Below are positions 34,791-47,399 of a stretch of DNA of 64,000 bases, piece after piece (position 1 is the stretch's first letter; the number at the start of each line of letters is the position of its first letter). The notes beneath the pieces are model-generated. The model saw only the letters and a program-made list of their open reading frames with translations, made no database searches and was not told the DNA's origin. The stretch covers positions 7,520,150 to 7,584,149 of the forward strand of contig CM054153.1 of NCBI GenBank assembly GCA_028751875.1, given 5' to 3'. Origin of the DNA: Rapana venosa (lineage: Eukaryota; Mollusca; Gastropoda; Neogastropoda; Muricidae). Position numbers and translations under genes: made by a program.

Positions 34791-35453
34791 TGCTGCTTAG
34801 TTTTAGAAGGAAAAAAAGCTGCTGGAATTTCATGTACCCAGAAATGCATAGCAACCTCCAATGGAATTCAACCCTCCATCCGACAGCAACCTTTAACTCC
34901 CCACCTCACCTATCCCGCCTCCCTGTTAGCTCCCTATGCCATGGTGTTTGAAATAAAGAATTCAGAGGAAAACCTGTCTGACCTGTTTGAAGCTTCTGAT
35001 GCCGATTGGAAAATCAACAAAGGGTGATTCAGACTTCATCAGTACTGTCACCTCACCCACCTCTCCCCCTACCCCCTCCATTATCATGAAAGGCCCAACG
35101 TGCATTCTCTCCAAACATTGATTATCTTCTTCCATTGCATTTCTGTTCTGCAAACTTTTCACAATTTAAACAATAAGCTGTGATGGACCATTGTTTAAAT
35201 GCTGGAGGATGGGAGTTTTCCTGCCTCTCCTTTTCTTTTTTTATCCCCCCCCCCTCCAGTCATTCTGATTATGTTACGTGTGTGCATGCATGAGTGTGTG
35301 CGCTAGTATGTGTGTGTGTACATGTGTTCACGCATAAGCATGCATGCCCACACATGCACATGCGAACGTGTGTGCACTGCTAGGACACCAATGTGATTGC
35401 ATCTAAACAGCATTGACAGGCTATTGATCTCTCTGTGACTGAGCTGTCCATAT

Positions 35454-35455
<2 letters not shown>
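34791..35455. other. Gene-free interval
   Basis: No gene is supported; degenerate GT/CA sequence from about 35278. Confidence 0.5.
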
Positions 35456-35496
<41 letters not shown>

Positions 35497-35520
35497 TGTT
35501 GTGTGTGTGTGTGTGGTGTG
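35456..35520. repeat. (GT)n microsatellite
   Basis: About 30 GT units with two single-base slips. Confidence 0.96.
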
Positions 35521-36559
35521 TTTTGTGATGTGAGAAACCAAGTTTAGATGGATGAGCCTTTGTGTGTTGGGTCCCAAAGTAAAACCTATAAAATCTTAAG
35601 TCTTCCAATTTATAAATACAAAGCAGCATTTTTATTCATGCAGTCCTCTGTTCATTTTATCAAGCCAGAGACAATCCTGCTATTAACCAACAGGACTCTC
35701 TGACAATAGATTACTACAATCCAAGCCACATGATGACCGTCTATTCATGAAAATGCTGAAATGTTAGAGTTAATTTATGCAGGGGGAAAAAATCTTCCAT
35801 TTCTCCATCATGTTTTTAAATGCTGCACTCAGAATACTAGACATACACCCAAAAAACATGTTGAGCTAGTACATTTATACCAAATATTCCCATCCCATGA
35901 CATTTCAGCAGAAATAACATACTATGATGGGCCAGGTGGTATAACATTTTGTGCTACTTTTGCTATTCATGAAGATTCTTTGTTTTTGTTTTTTCATTTA
36001 AAATTGCACCATTTCACCTACAAAAAACTGACAAAAACAAAACATCCCCCCCCCCCCCCCCCCCCCCAGCACTGTCCAGCTTTTCTGAACTTGTTTTATG
36101 GGTTTTTTTTAATCAATATCAAAACGGAAGAAAAAATAAACGCTTGAAAATTATCATTATGTCAAAGTATGTGTGTGTTTGAGCACGTGCCTGTGTAAGA
36201 CAGTATGCCAATGTGTGTGCATGCATGCATATTGATATATATATATATATATGTGTTGTGTTCATGTGTGTGTGGTGCGCTTATGAAAAAAAAGCATGTG
36301 CACAATATGAAAACATGAATTCTCTCTTGCTCGCTACTCCCCCCCCCCCCCCCCTTCTCAATGAGTACACACAATAGGTGTGTATAACTATAGGTATGAC
36401 ACACTTGAATGCATCCATGGGTGAGAGCGTCTCCGAGCGTGTGCACGTCACCATCTAAGCGTCTGTATACTCTTTCTTTGCGAACGATCTGGTTATATTG
36501 AAATCATCACATAAAACATGGCAGACCAACACACCAAAACTAGCCTTCTTTCTCTGTTA
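35521..36559. other. Gene-free interval with poly-C tracts
   Basis: C runs near 36045-36067 and 36340-36354, a short (AT)n near 36235-36252 and GT-rich segments. The 128-codon frame starting at 35761 ends in a homopolymer-coded proline run and matches no family I know. Confidence 0.5.
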
Positions 36560-36860
36560 AAAAGATCAGGGAAATGTGAAAAAGGTTTTGAGGCAGGGGG
36601 CGGGGGGAGATGGATCATAGAGGAGGTTGGCGGTATGCGGCTGAGCAGGGTGGACAGTTGTAAGGTGATAGCAGTTATCGACTGAGTCGGTGGTTATCAC
36701 CAACAGAGACCCTGAACGTGGAAATCGATAATCAATTATGCATAGCCGGCAGAGGCAGGTGTATGCCGGGAGAGACGTGTACAAGGGAGAGAAAGGTTGC
36801 ATGGACCTGATGTCCACGCTAGCAGGGATGCCAATCTAACGGTGAAAAAACACCTGCCAC
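36560..36860. promoter_or_regulatory. Unique block, candidate conserved non-coding element
   Basis: A GC-balanced segment with GATAGCAGTTATCGACTGAG, GGTGGTTATCACC and ATCGATAATCAATTATGCAT, the last a dense homeodomain/PBX-like string. Flanks are AT-rich or simple. Function is inferred only. Confidence 0.25.
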
Positions 36861-37277
36861 AGAAGACGATAACACACACGCACACGCACTACTACCTACC
36901 ACTTCAGCTGTGGTATTGATTTCCCTGCCCAGAGAAAGAAATATGATCTTGGGAAAAGCAACTGACATGACAGTTACTCATGAATCAAGATGTACAGTTG
37001 GTGGTATTAACAAGGCTCCTCTTCTTGAGTTGCAATGTGCTCAATTAGAATTCTTGACACTATCAACCCTTAATCCTGCTTTAGAGTTTGACACATCAAA
37101 CTCTACCTCCTATTCATTCCTCCTCCCCCCAATTCCCTGTTCTCTTTTCTGATGTCTTTTCGTTATTGGTCTTTCTTTTTTAAATACCTTAATCCTACAA
37201 CAACCAAAATTCTCCATGAACATTTTTGCTCCTATAAATTTAAGCACTGACTTTGTTTTCTCTCCCTCTCTAACCCC
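36861..37277. other. Gene-free interval
   Basis: AT-rich; no gene is supported. Confidence 0.5.
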
Positions 37278-37296
37278 TCCCCCCCCCCCCCCCCCC
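37278..37296. repeat. Poly-C tract
   Basis: About 18 uninterrupted C. Confidence 0.96.
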
Positions 37297-37469
37297 AAAC
37301 ACTAAGACAATCTCTCTGTTCTCCAAATCAACCAGTTCTTAGTGAGAAAATCCTCAATATATTAAATATACCATACAAAAACAACTGCCAATGTCTTTCT
37401 ATAAATTTGTATATAAAAAATATATTTTAAAAATGACCATTTAAAAGTGCAATAGAAAAAAAAATTCAC

Positions 37470-37504
37470 TTTTTTTTTTTTTTTTGGGGGGGGGGGGGGG
37501 GGGG
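37470..37504. repeat. T/G homopolymer junction
   Basis: A T run passes directly into about 19 G. Confidence 0.96.
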
Positions 37505-40439
37505 TTTCTACAGCACACATCTAGATAAGTAGATTCAAATTTGCCTTACCAAGTAATCTGTAATGACACAAATTGACGTATCTTTGCAATAACTATTTTG
37601 ACTGTCATGGATATAACTAGACGACAGACATTTGGTGAACATGGGTCACAGGGACTAGCAACATTTTGTCTTGACCAGGATTTTTACTGTCATTACAAAT
37701 GGACTGTGTCCATGCTTGCTGCACTTGGAAGATGAAGAATCTATTGATAAACAATCCAAAACTGCCTTTTTGTTCAAATAAACAAACAACCTGTGGAGAG
37801 AAAAATTAAGTGTAGCAAGGACTGGCAACCCCTTCTTGCAATTCATCTTTCTGTCATTCTAGTGATATAGGGATGGCTATATATATAAACTGGAAACTCA
37901 TGGTCAAACAGTCAAACACATAATTACAGGGATGAGGGGGGGGGGGGGGGGGGGGGACCCAAACAAATGAGAACAGCTTTTTGAACATAAAAGCAGGTAT
38001 CTAGAGAAGCAAACAAACAAAATTTAAAAGTGGGTATACTAATACGTGTCGCAACATGTGAAAAGCTTCAGCAACTCAAGAATACAAGACATTCAGACCA
38101 CTATGAAAGGAACAGTGAAACTCAATACATCCAGCAATGTATGGACATTCAAATTCACACGGATGCATAATTTATTGCTTTCAGACGGAGAACCTTTCCC
38201 CCTTCCCCCTCCATGTGGCGATCAATCTATGGGCCAATGCTCTATTCCCATAGAAATTAGGGAGAAGCTGACAAAGACTCCCAAGACAGTTTTTCAGAGA
38301 AGGCTACAGGTAGTGCAGAAATCAATGATTTCAATCCACCTCCCTTCCCTCCCTAAGTGCTGCCCGAGCTGGCTGTCCGTCGTGCAACACGCCACAGCTC
38401 TACCGTGGCTGCTCTACCTGAGTGACTCAACTCGGCCACACCCTAGCTGCCAGCATCTGCTTTCAAGCAACCACAGCTTGTCTCCCCTTTTCTTTCCATT
38501 GTGGACTTGACCACGACAGTGGACTTTCCTATCTTCATCCCCCACTCCTCCCCAATCCCATCCCCCTTTTCTCTCTCTGCAAATCCAGTTTTATTAATTA
38601 GAAAATTTATTCGTGAATTAATATATAACCGTCTTAATATTACGCATTCACTAAACCAGTTTCTGAGCTTCATTTAGTTCAGGATCTACTTAAGTCACTT
38701 CACCAATACAACTTACATGAACCACAAGATTACCTCTATTTTCGTTCTCCCATTCTTCTGAAAGAGTTTACATTGATAGAAAAAGAGAGCATGACAATGT
38801 TCTACCTTTATCATAATACCTCCAGAGTATACACTTTCCTCTTTCTATGTCTGTCTCTTTAAATGCATTGTTTTATTTTGATGCAAATCTCTACCTAAAA
38901 GTTGCATTAAATAACTCATTGAGTCATTCTGGATTGCCCATACTGACCTCAGTCATTGATTTAGAACTAAAACTTTTCATTTCTAATGACTTCTCAGTTT
39001 GCGCATTTTTCCCCACATACAATGCTCAGCTCTACACCCCTCCAGTGCAACAAACATAGGGGGGGAAACCACCCTGTAAACAACCAAACAGTTGAGGCCT
39101 CCGCACATATACAATATAAATTCACACATGTCCGCGCACTCACACACACACACAATGTATACAGCTTCATAAACTATTTGAGTCTTTCTCTTCTCTCTCT
39201 CTCTCTCTGGGAAAAAAAAGAGAGGAGGGGAGAGAGAGAGAGAGTGCACATTAGACTGATCTATACATGTACAACCTTGAAATTGTTGACAAATGAATGT
39301 AAAACATTTTGCTTTCATTTGTTTTGCTTTCAAGATGTTCTGAACCTCATGTCATGGGCATATAGCCTGGAACATTAAATGTTCCAAGTTCCGAGTTTCT
39401 CTCTCTCCTGCAATGATACAGGGTGATATGATAAAGAATCAAATGATTTTCAGGAAAGATTGCTTTTAATGTTTTCCGGCAGTGAACTTCCACACCACTG
39501 GAGCAACTAATTTGAAAAACCATAATTTTATTTTTTAAAAGTACCCTCACATCTGTTAGAGAACAGCAATTCAATACATATGATCTGATATCCTTCAAGT
39601 TCAAGCCTTTCCAAAGGCAACATTTATTTACAACCAAAATAAACATCAATTTTGGAAGGAAAAGAACAGGACAACTTAAAGAATACATAGTGAAGACAGA
39701 AGTGTAAAACAACTTGTAATTTTAATGTATTCTCTTTTTAATTTTTTTCATTCAGTTCATATACTAAGAATTATACTATTAGTATCAGTGTTACTTGTCC
39801 ATTCTTCTTGTGCACATTGTTTTGCTTAATTAAAAACCATGCCCTGAACAAATGATTTTGTGATGTGAAGCTGGCAAAATTCAAATTAATAAAAATATTT
39901 TATTTGCCTAAGTATCCACACCATAATTAATGATCTTCGTGATGGATACCACGACCAAGGTGACTTTACCTATCATTTGTTTGATTGAAATATATTAGCA
40001 CTGATTAATGTTGTTGTTGCTCCTGTTCTTGTTATTGAGGGCTGGATGAAAAGTCTTGTAACTTTATTACCCTCATGAAATTTTTTTTTTTTTTTTAAAG
40101 GGGGGGAGGGGGGAGAATGAATGTGGGGGACAAGTGGGGGGTGAGAATGAGTAAAATGACAATAGATTTCATGTTTTAGTTACTGCACTGTTACAGGTCT
40201 TTCACCCTCTTAATTTATGTTGTCTTATACCATTGTATCTTATTTGCATGCTATGATCAAATATCTCAATACCTGTGTTTTAGGTTTCCTATTATTCTTT
40301 ATTGAAAAATTATATTTTGGTATGCTTATCTTTGTGACATTTTATGCAGTTGGTGATTAAAAAGAATTTTGTTTGTTGTTGTAATGAGTGTAAATGACAT
40401 GCAATGTTACTTCTGTTTGGCATGGTTCTCTTAGTCAAA
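37505..40439. other. Gene-free interval
   Basis: No gene is supported. A G run lies at 37938-37956, CT/GA tracts at 39186-39245 and a T/G-rich tract near 40080-40140. The 154-codon frame at 38046-38510 and its neighbours show no recognisable domain. Confidence 0.5.
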
Positions 40440-40635
40440 AGGGGTCAGATACAACAGGAATTAAGGCAATGGCAGGTCTGCACTTGAAGTTGACCGGGGT
40501 AATATTAAAATCCCATTCCTAACCTTCAATGCACCAGATGCCAATGCCAATATTCAGACCCATGACCTCATGGACCCAAGGGACTGCAGTCAAAACAGTC
40601 ACTCACTGACTCAGCTATATTAATAGTGTCCTTCA
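40440..40635 (-). mobile_element. Probable tRNA-derived SINE (S5)
   Basis: On the minus strand a head with AGCTGAGTCAGTGAGTGAC and a B-box-like GGTCATGGGTCTGAAT is followed by a body with TTGACCGGGGT upstream of the word spelled CAGACCTGCC. A single copy in this window, so family status is inferred. Confidence 0.4.
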
Positions 40636-41059
40636 CATTACTGATTAGTGATTCTTTCCCTATGCAGAGCGCCTATTTTTCATCTCCTGCCACAAGCGTC
40701 AGCAGCGCGCAACTCCCTGCTGTATACCGATTTGGGCAGTTTTCTAGTAGTAGTAGTAGTACCCAACCCTCATGGCTTATTGACATTAAAATGTCCCATC
40801 CATTATTTTCATCATGCATTCATTAATTTTTTATATTAAATTAAATCAATTATCGGTACTACCTTGAATACATTGTTCTAATGTTCAATGTGCTTTGTAA
40901 GCAAAACACTTCCAGAAAGACAGTGCTGTGAAGCTATATTCTGCAAGATAGCAGACAATAAAAACCATGTGTGTGTGGATTTCGAATTCAACTGAGCAAA
41001 CCTAGTAAAAAAAGAAACTGGAAATCATTGTCTCATTTTTTGACAACAGCCACTTAAAG
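40636..41059. other. Gene-free interval
   Basis: AT-rich; a short (GTA)n run near 40745-40760. No gene is supported. Confidence 0.5.
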
Positions 41060-41300
41060 ACAATTTCTTTTATTTCGAGGATAATGAATAAGCACCCATG
41101 TGCTTTTTTAAATTTAGTCCCCGCCCTTAGGGATATATAATAGAGACAGACAGACAGACAGAGACAGAGAGAGAGTGTGTGAGTGTGTTGGGGTGGAATT
41201 GAACCTAAGACTTTTTGGGGTGGAATTGAAACTAAGACTTTTCATGTGTTTTTTTGTCCACCTGCTGGACATCAGTGGTGTGCCAATGAGTCACATTGGG
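41060..41300 (-). mobile_element. S3-family SINE fragment with internal duplication
   Basis: GGATAATGAATAAGCACCCA and GTGCTTTTTTAAATTTAGTCC match the S3 tail. A GACA/GA microsatellite and a doubled 27-bp segment (GGGTGGAATTGAA) follow. A tRNA-like head may be present near 41260-41300. Confidence 0.5.
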
Positions 41301-42869
41301 CATATCAAAAAGGGCTGCTTTGTTTTTGAATGAATACTGACAACAACAATGACCCTGAACTCCCATTTGCATTGAACTTTAGAGCTATATGCCAGACACT
41401 GAAAATCTCCAGGACTCCAAACTATAAGACCACAGTTTCGTTTGTTGGACAGTAACAGTACAGTACAGGAATTATTTTATTATGATACACGCAGAATGGT
41501 GCAATCCATCCAGAGAGGAACTCTTCGTCTCTGCACAGGTGCGTGTACTGTGTTGACTCTGGAGCAACTATTACAGTATTAGCACACACTGACAAAGTGA
41601 CGGGTGCAGCATAAACAAAAACTCATCACAAACCTTTTTTTCTCAAATTTACTATTCTTGAAACCGTTTTCTTCTTTTCCTCTTCAAAACAACAAATAAT
41701 TTAATCAGTTTACTGCCTACAGCTTTTCATCTCTCTTACTCTTACTGTCTTAGTCTTACACAAAGCATGATAAAGTACTGGTTTACTGAAGCAAGGGAAG
41801 TAATAAGCCAATGACTAGCAAAACTGAGTTTATAACTAAGTGGGGGGAGTTAAGGTTGCTGAAACTCTAATATACGCAATCCCCTCCACTCTTCCTCCAC
41901 CCCATCCAGTTCACAACTTTATCTACACTGGTTATAAGAAAAACATTTTCCAGCGGTTCTGTGTTCATTCTCATAAGCTATCAACTCTATCAATATCATA
42001 AGACTCATTTCAGCCAGCTAAAATATTTTTCTGACATTCACACTAGCAGTGTCTGAAAACTTCTCTTTCAAGAATTTTCTTTAAACTTTAGTTATAAAAT
42101 CGCACACAGGCTGACACATTCAACTGAGCTCAAAGAGAGAATTAAAAAAGGTTAAACACAGTACCAAGTTTTAAATCTACAGTGACTGGCTTGAGCCTGC
42201 AGTGGAGAATTACTTATATTTAAAAATCACTACAATAGGATTTTAAAGATGTTTAGTAAAACACTCAACATGGCAGGTTTGATTTAAAGAGTATAAATGT
42301 AATCTTGTGTTTCTATTCTGAAACTATATTTATAACATCTGTACTGATTAACTTAGGGTTCAAACCACACCACCCCTCCTAATAACTGCGTTGTCATACA
42401 GTGAGCAAGTCACTGAGTGCTACCGAACACAAGGGCCGATTTAGGGATTGAGCTCTTTTTTTTATTGCTTCTTTAAAAATCTGATAGACTGTCAGCATTA
42501 CCTTGATTCTCATGTACAGCAAAGTATTACAGAATCTCAACTCAAAACTTCCAGAAAATAGACATCAATACTTGATTATTGATAGAAACTGACAATAACT
42601 AACAGAAAGGGAAGTAACTGCAGTATATTTAAACTCATGACAGACATGAATAGTACAAACAGGGGTTTTGTACCTTGGCATGTATGCTTAGCTTGAGTCT
42701 TTGAATTTGATTGACAGTATTCATCAAGGATAATGCTAGGGGGGGTTTTCCCTATCAGTTTTGAGCAAGTATACTCAGCACTTTGCTATTTGTTTCTTTG
42801 GGTACGGTGTGGTGGTGGTGGGGGGGGGTTGTTTTGTTTTTGTTTGTTGATATAATATACCTATTTCAA
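41301..42869. other. Gene-free interval
   Basis: No gene is supported. AT-rich with a G-rich tract near 42810-42830. Confidence 0.5.
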
Positions 42870-43200
42870 AATGAATTATTAAATTATGGATCACTAATGA
42901 AGAACTATGGAGAATGTGCAAAGTTGATGATATGAAGTCTGTAGCTCGTACCAATAGACTGCACTGGTTTGGGCACTTTCAACAGAAAGCAGACCACCAC
43001 ATCATAAAAAGAGCAATGAACTTCGTAGTGGATGGAAAGAGACCAAAGGGAAGACCTAGCAAGACCTGGGCTGCCTGTATTGCAGATGATCTTAGAGAAA
43101 GGGCCATAAATAAGGAGGAAGCTCAAAACAGAGAGAGATGGAGAAGGCTCATCAATGTCAAACCTCCCCTGGGAGAAACATGACAAAAAGAAGAAGAAAA
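42870..43200 (+). pseudogene. 3' end of a second non-LTR retrotransposon family (L-B)
   Basis: The frame ITNEELWRMCKVDDMKSVAR, then RLHWFGHFQQKADHH and GKRPKGRPSKTWAACIADDL, to a TGA at 43183 is the typical C-terminal tail of a LINE reverse transcriptase ORF (W-F-G-H and G-R-P-x-K-T-W motifs). The stop is followed by an AAGAAGAAGAA tail. RT and endonuclease domains are absent. It differs in sequence from L-A at 32320. Confidence 0.78.
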
Positions 43201-43449
43201 TGACTTATAACAAACCGCTCAGTTTTGTAACAAACATTTTAATTTTTTTTTTTTTTTTTTAACAAAACAAACCTGTGTTTAAGCCCCCAAAGAAAAAATT
43301 ACTCTAGTTCTGCCTACCCCTGAAAATGCTCTGCAACAGAACCTTCATCCCAATTTAGAGTTTCAGTACTTTAGTCATTTCTATGTCTATCACTGTATCA
43401 GTAAAAAAAATCTCAAGTGTCACACACTCATTCACACACACATGCAAAA
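43201..43449. other. Gene-free interval
   Basis: AT-rich with a T run near 43242-43260. Confidence 0.5.
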
Positions 43450-43760
43450 TAGGGGATGGGATAACCTGGTGGTTAGAGTGATGCGCTTATGATCTGCTGA
43501 CCCAGGTTCTAATCTTGTTCAAGAAGATTTTTTCTCTGGAGTTAACATCAGTACAGATTCCACTCCCCCTTAAACTTGACTTTTTTAAGTTCTTTGGATG
43601 AGACTATAAACTGAGGTCCTGTGTGCGAACGCATGCAGAAATCTTGCACACACGTTAAAACCCGTTTTACTTTTCAGAGGAGCAGGCTATTAGCTGCCCG
43701 TAGGAAAAGGTGACAAAATAAACAAAACTGCATACACACAGGACTGGATGCAAAAAAGCA
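43450..43760 (+). mobile_element. tRNA-derived SINE with shared central domain, different head
   Basis: Head: GGGATAACCTGGTGGTTAGAG (A box) and CCCAGGTTCTAATC (B box). The central domain TTCTTTGGATGAGACTATAA is the one in S2 and S3, but the head resembles S3 and the tail (GAGGAGCAGGCTATTAGCTG) matches neither. Confidence 0.75.
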
Positions 43761-43921
43761 CACGTGCTAATTCTAATATTTCTATTAAGTATTATCCTCA
43801 TAATAAAAAGATATAAACACACACCCGCAAACAAAAATTATACCCATAAAACCACCATCATACTAAGATACTTCTATTATACTAGTGTATTATACTGAAA
43901 GTAGTTTAACAAAAGCTATTA

Positions 43922-43985
43922 AAGAAGGTAAAGCAGCAAGGGAGAGGAGATGGACTCCTCGAGAAGTGAGGTTTCTGGCACCATT
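43922..43985 (+). mobile_element. S1 SINE body fragment
   Basis: AAGGTAAAGCAGCAAGGGAG and GAGAAGTGAGGTTTCTGGC match the S1 body; the head and 5S part are missing. Confidence 0.75.
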
Positions 43986-44029
43986 ATCTTTGAAATAAAA
44001 GAATAAAATAAAATAAAATAAATAAACCA

Positions 44030-44447
44030 GTGAAACTACTTGATGGATCGGTGGTCTAGAGGTAAAGCGCCTGTCTAGAAAGCGAAAAGTCCGGGTCGGA
44101 TGTGTACGGTGGGTCGTATCCCGTTTGGACCTGAAACTTTTTCCCCATCCATTAGATCATGAGTGGTGGTCTGGGCGCTAGTCTTTTGGATGAGACGATA
44201 AACCGAGGTCCCATGTGTTGCGCATAATTATTTAGCACACGTAAAAGAACCCACAGCAACAAGAGAGTTGTCCCTGGCAAAATTATGTAGAAAAAAGCCA
44301 CTCTGATAGGGAAACAAATACTGTTGCAGACAGGAAAAAAGAGAAAAAAAAGGGTGGTGCTGCTCTTGTGGTGACGTGCTCTCCCTGGGGAGAGCAGCCC
44401 GAATTCGTGACTTAAAGTGGTATAAATAAATAAATAAATAAACAAAC
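44030..44447 (+). mobile_element. tRNA-derived SINE (S2), full-length with AAAT tail
   Basis: GGATCGGTGGTCTAGAGGTA opens the head. The central domain is CTTTTGGATGAGACGATAAA, the 3' body has CTCCCTGGGGAGAGCAGCCC, and the element ends in an (AAAT)n tail. It is the best-preserved S2 copy here. Confidence 0.87.
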
Positions 44448-45299
44448 CCCATAGGCCTACATGATAATTGAGTGTTACAGCATGGTGGTGGTTTGTTGTA
44501 GATTCAATCATGGTACAGTATTGATTCCAGGATTTAAAAAAAAAAAAAAAAAAGGTGGGGGGGAGTGGGGGCAGAGGACCCCCTAAACTGAAAAAAAATG
44601 AACATTGTCCCCTCTCCCCACCCCGACCTACATGCCTGCACAAGAGAAATGGAACTTTTGTTGCATATTTTATTTACATTATGTAATGACTGTGTGCAAT
44701 TATGACTTCACCTTTATTATTTACAACCCTGTAAACACTATAGCATGCAGTAAAGCATGCAAGAATTTTTGGTTGACTAATTACTGGCTGCAATTTTATC
44801 ACGACAGTAACATTTGTGCAAAATCACATGAGTTTTGAGTCAGACTCATAGATTAGTCTTTCACAAAATGTGTCAAGTCAAGTCGAAAACACTTTGATTA
44901 TCCCATGAAGGGCAATGACAAAACTGACAGGCACATTAATGCCTAGTATAATTAGTCTATCTCACAAGACACAAGAAAAACACATTTCAGATTGTTATAA
45001 GCATTCCATTGTGTTTTTATTATTTCTGTGGATACCTTCGTAAAGCGGTATGAATGTAAGCGTGATAACCCACATAAAAACAGAAGAAAATGGCAAAAAT
45101 TAAAGGTTGTTCGTTGCATCAGAACCGGGGCTGGGAAGGGGGGTAGCAAAATTAACCCAAAAATTCAAAATGTGACAAATTATCGGATAAAAAGAAACCT
45201 GTACGACCAACAACAAAAAAAGTGTAAACACATAAGCTAACAAAAAGTGAACAACTTGTATTCCTGAACGATTAGTCTACGTTAAGCAAAAAGGGAGAC
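44448..45299. other. Gene-free interval
   Basis: AT-rich with an A run (44535-44552) and G-rich tract. No gene is supported. Confidence 0.5.
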
Positions 45300-45560
45300 A
45301 GGGGAGTCAAGAAAGGAACAAAGCTGCCGGTTGAGTTGAGCTGAAGCGAAAGCAGTTCAGCCACGTTTTTCATACTGAAAACCGGTATGAGATGATAAAT
45401 TTAAGAATGATCTCCTAATGCTTTACATAAACTTTTGTAATGATGATTATATATGAGCTTAAAAATATTTAATCACTTACCGAGAGCTGTAAACTGCAAA
45501 TTCTTCGACAAATGCCGGATGGATTCTTCGATGCGCGGAAGGTAAAATGGCTGACGCATG
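45300..45560 (+). promoter_or_regulatory. Candidate DET1 promoter and first non-coding exon
   Basis: A CpG-containing island in AT-rich DNA. On the plus strand GATGCGCGGAAG is followed by a GTAAAA donor (GT at 45542). On the minus strand GTAAGT (donor at about 45480) follows an exon-like block over the same DNA. DET1's leader must be spliced from somewhere upstream of its acceptor at 48681-48683, and this is the best-looking place. Divergent transcription is possible. Confidence 0.3.
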
Positions 45561-46017
45561 CAAAAGAAAGATTCCACTTTGTATCTGAGTTTCGAACTTT
45601 TCTAACAAACAGTTTGCCTGTACGTTATTATGTAAACTTCAGACACAAAATTGTTAAGAATATACTGTAGCTATAGAATATCTATAATAGGACATTAGAA
45701 GCTACAATATACGAGACTATATATTCTAAAGAGGTGATAGATGGGAAGTGTTTACATTTGTCTCCCCTTCTACTTTGCGCGAGTTATGTTGCAGTTGCAC
45801 GACATGGTAACAGGATTTTGTGACTGTTAAATACTTGCATAGTGCCTTGTAATATATATGTGTATTTTTAACTGATGTGGAGATTTATTCCAAAGTTGCA
45901 GATGCATGTCACTATAAACTGGACCACTAGATCTGGGTAACTTTTTTTTTATATCAATCGACTGGCCCCAATATAATATTATATTCACACTAAAATCACA
46001 GGCTAGACAGCTGGTTG
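45561..46017. other. Gene-free interval
   Basis: AT-rich, nothing recognisable; would be DET1 intron if the upstream exon is correct. Confidence 0.4.
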
Positions 46018-46076
46018 CTGAGTCTTTGAGGGTGCCCCCACGGTCGTCAGACTACGGGACAGATAGATAGATAGAC
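46018..46076 (+). mobile_element. L-A LINE 3' tip
   Basis: TTGCTGAGTCTTTGAGGGTG, CCCCCACGGTCGTCAGACTA and CGGGACAGATAGATAGATAG match the terminus at 32510-32570 almost exactly. It ends in (GATA)n. An extreme 5' truncation of about 60 bp. Confidence 0.8.
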
Positions 46077-46294
46077 AGCTGTGTTTATAGTTTCATAAGG
46101 CCAAAGGAGACCTGGTTGTGATTATAAGGGGATGAATGCAGCTCATTAAAGAAGCACTATTTCAGAAGTAGTAAGTCCTCGAACCATTGCTTAAAAAAAT
46201 CACTGATTAAAACTAATCAGCAAACACTTAAAAGTTAAAGTTACAGAACTTTGCAAGACAAGGGCTGATTCTGCCATTTTTCGTGATCCAACTT

Positions 46295-46340
46295 AATTTA
46301 AGGTGTTCCATAGCCTATAAGGTCATGGGGGGAAGGTCCA
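46295..46340 (-). mobile_element. S1 SINE tail fragment
   Basis: TTCCATAGCCTATAAGGTCA is the reverse complement of the S1 3' end. Confidence 0.5.
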
Positions 46341-47399
46341 TCTAATACTTATTATTTTAAAAACCCAAACTGTTTTTCATTTTTCTATTCCTTACAGACC
46401 ATTGAAATCTGTTTGCTCTGACTTGTCAATCTGAAAAGGACAAGCTGGTATATAATTATATCATTAAGCATTTGAAAGGTGTGCAGGGTAAAGATCACTG
46501 TTTTTTATTTTTGCTACAATCACAGTCACCACAAGTCACACAAGATCAGCATGACCATAAGCTTCAAACTGAGCTTTGATTGGCTGGAGGAATCAAACCA
46601 TCCATTTGATTTTGAGTTAGAGCACAACCTATTCCGAATGGTTGGGATAAACCTGATGCCTTGAGCCACTTGAGACATGCATTTATGGCGACAGACAATC
46701 CATTCATTTTCGTCCTGGCCTTATGGTTTGGGAGGCAAGTCTGTCTGCTTCTTAATAGTTAACATGCCCCTTAAGTGCTAAGCACATGGATCATTACTTA
46801 TATTTATAATCCAAAATGGCCACAAAAAGTAGATCTATGCCAACATGCTTTTGTTGTTGTTGTTGTTGTTGCTGCCTTGTCTTTCTGTGATGTTCCTGTC
46901 CTGCTGTTCCCATTGCATTATTTTGATCTCCCCACTTAAGCTATATCCAGATTCATTATGTCGCATCCTTAGGGTCATAAGTCCACAGGGAGCCTATCAA
47001 TCAAATCAATGTCAGGCCTCTGTGAGGCCACCAGCCAGAGACTGAGAGAGGCCCTGCCACTGGGTCACTAACGTGTTCAGTAGTGCCTGTTCTGAGCTAA
47101 TATATTTAGGCAGGACCTTCCCTACTAACCCCTCTACTAGTGAAAAAAAAAAGGTTGGAGCCAGGCTTAGTAAGGTACCCACCTGGGGTGGCAACTATCA
47201 CAACGCCCAGGGCTCCAACAACCTTCTCCCATGCACCTCAAAGGCTCTGACACAAATTCACCATAGGCTGAATGTTGGGGGAGCTCCAAGGAAATTTTAC
47301 GCATGCAACTGCACCCCCCCCCCCCCCCCACACACACACACACACACACCACTCAGGTAGCCACATTCCTACTTCAGGGATGGTGTCTAAACTCACCAT
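46341..47399. other. Gene-free interval
   Basis: A (GTT)n tract near 46850-46872, a C run near 47315-47329 followed by (CA)n. No gene is supported. Confidence 0.5.

Noticed and set aside
38046..38510. 154-codon plus-strand frame
   Set aside because: No recognisable domain, no splice context, AT-rich flanks; probably chance.
43455..43525. tRNA-like sequence with A and B boxes
   Set aside because: It is the head of a SINE; the acceptor stem does not pair as in a functional tRNA. The same applies to 50800-50875, 10450-10530 and 5345-5400.
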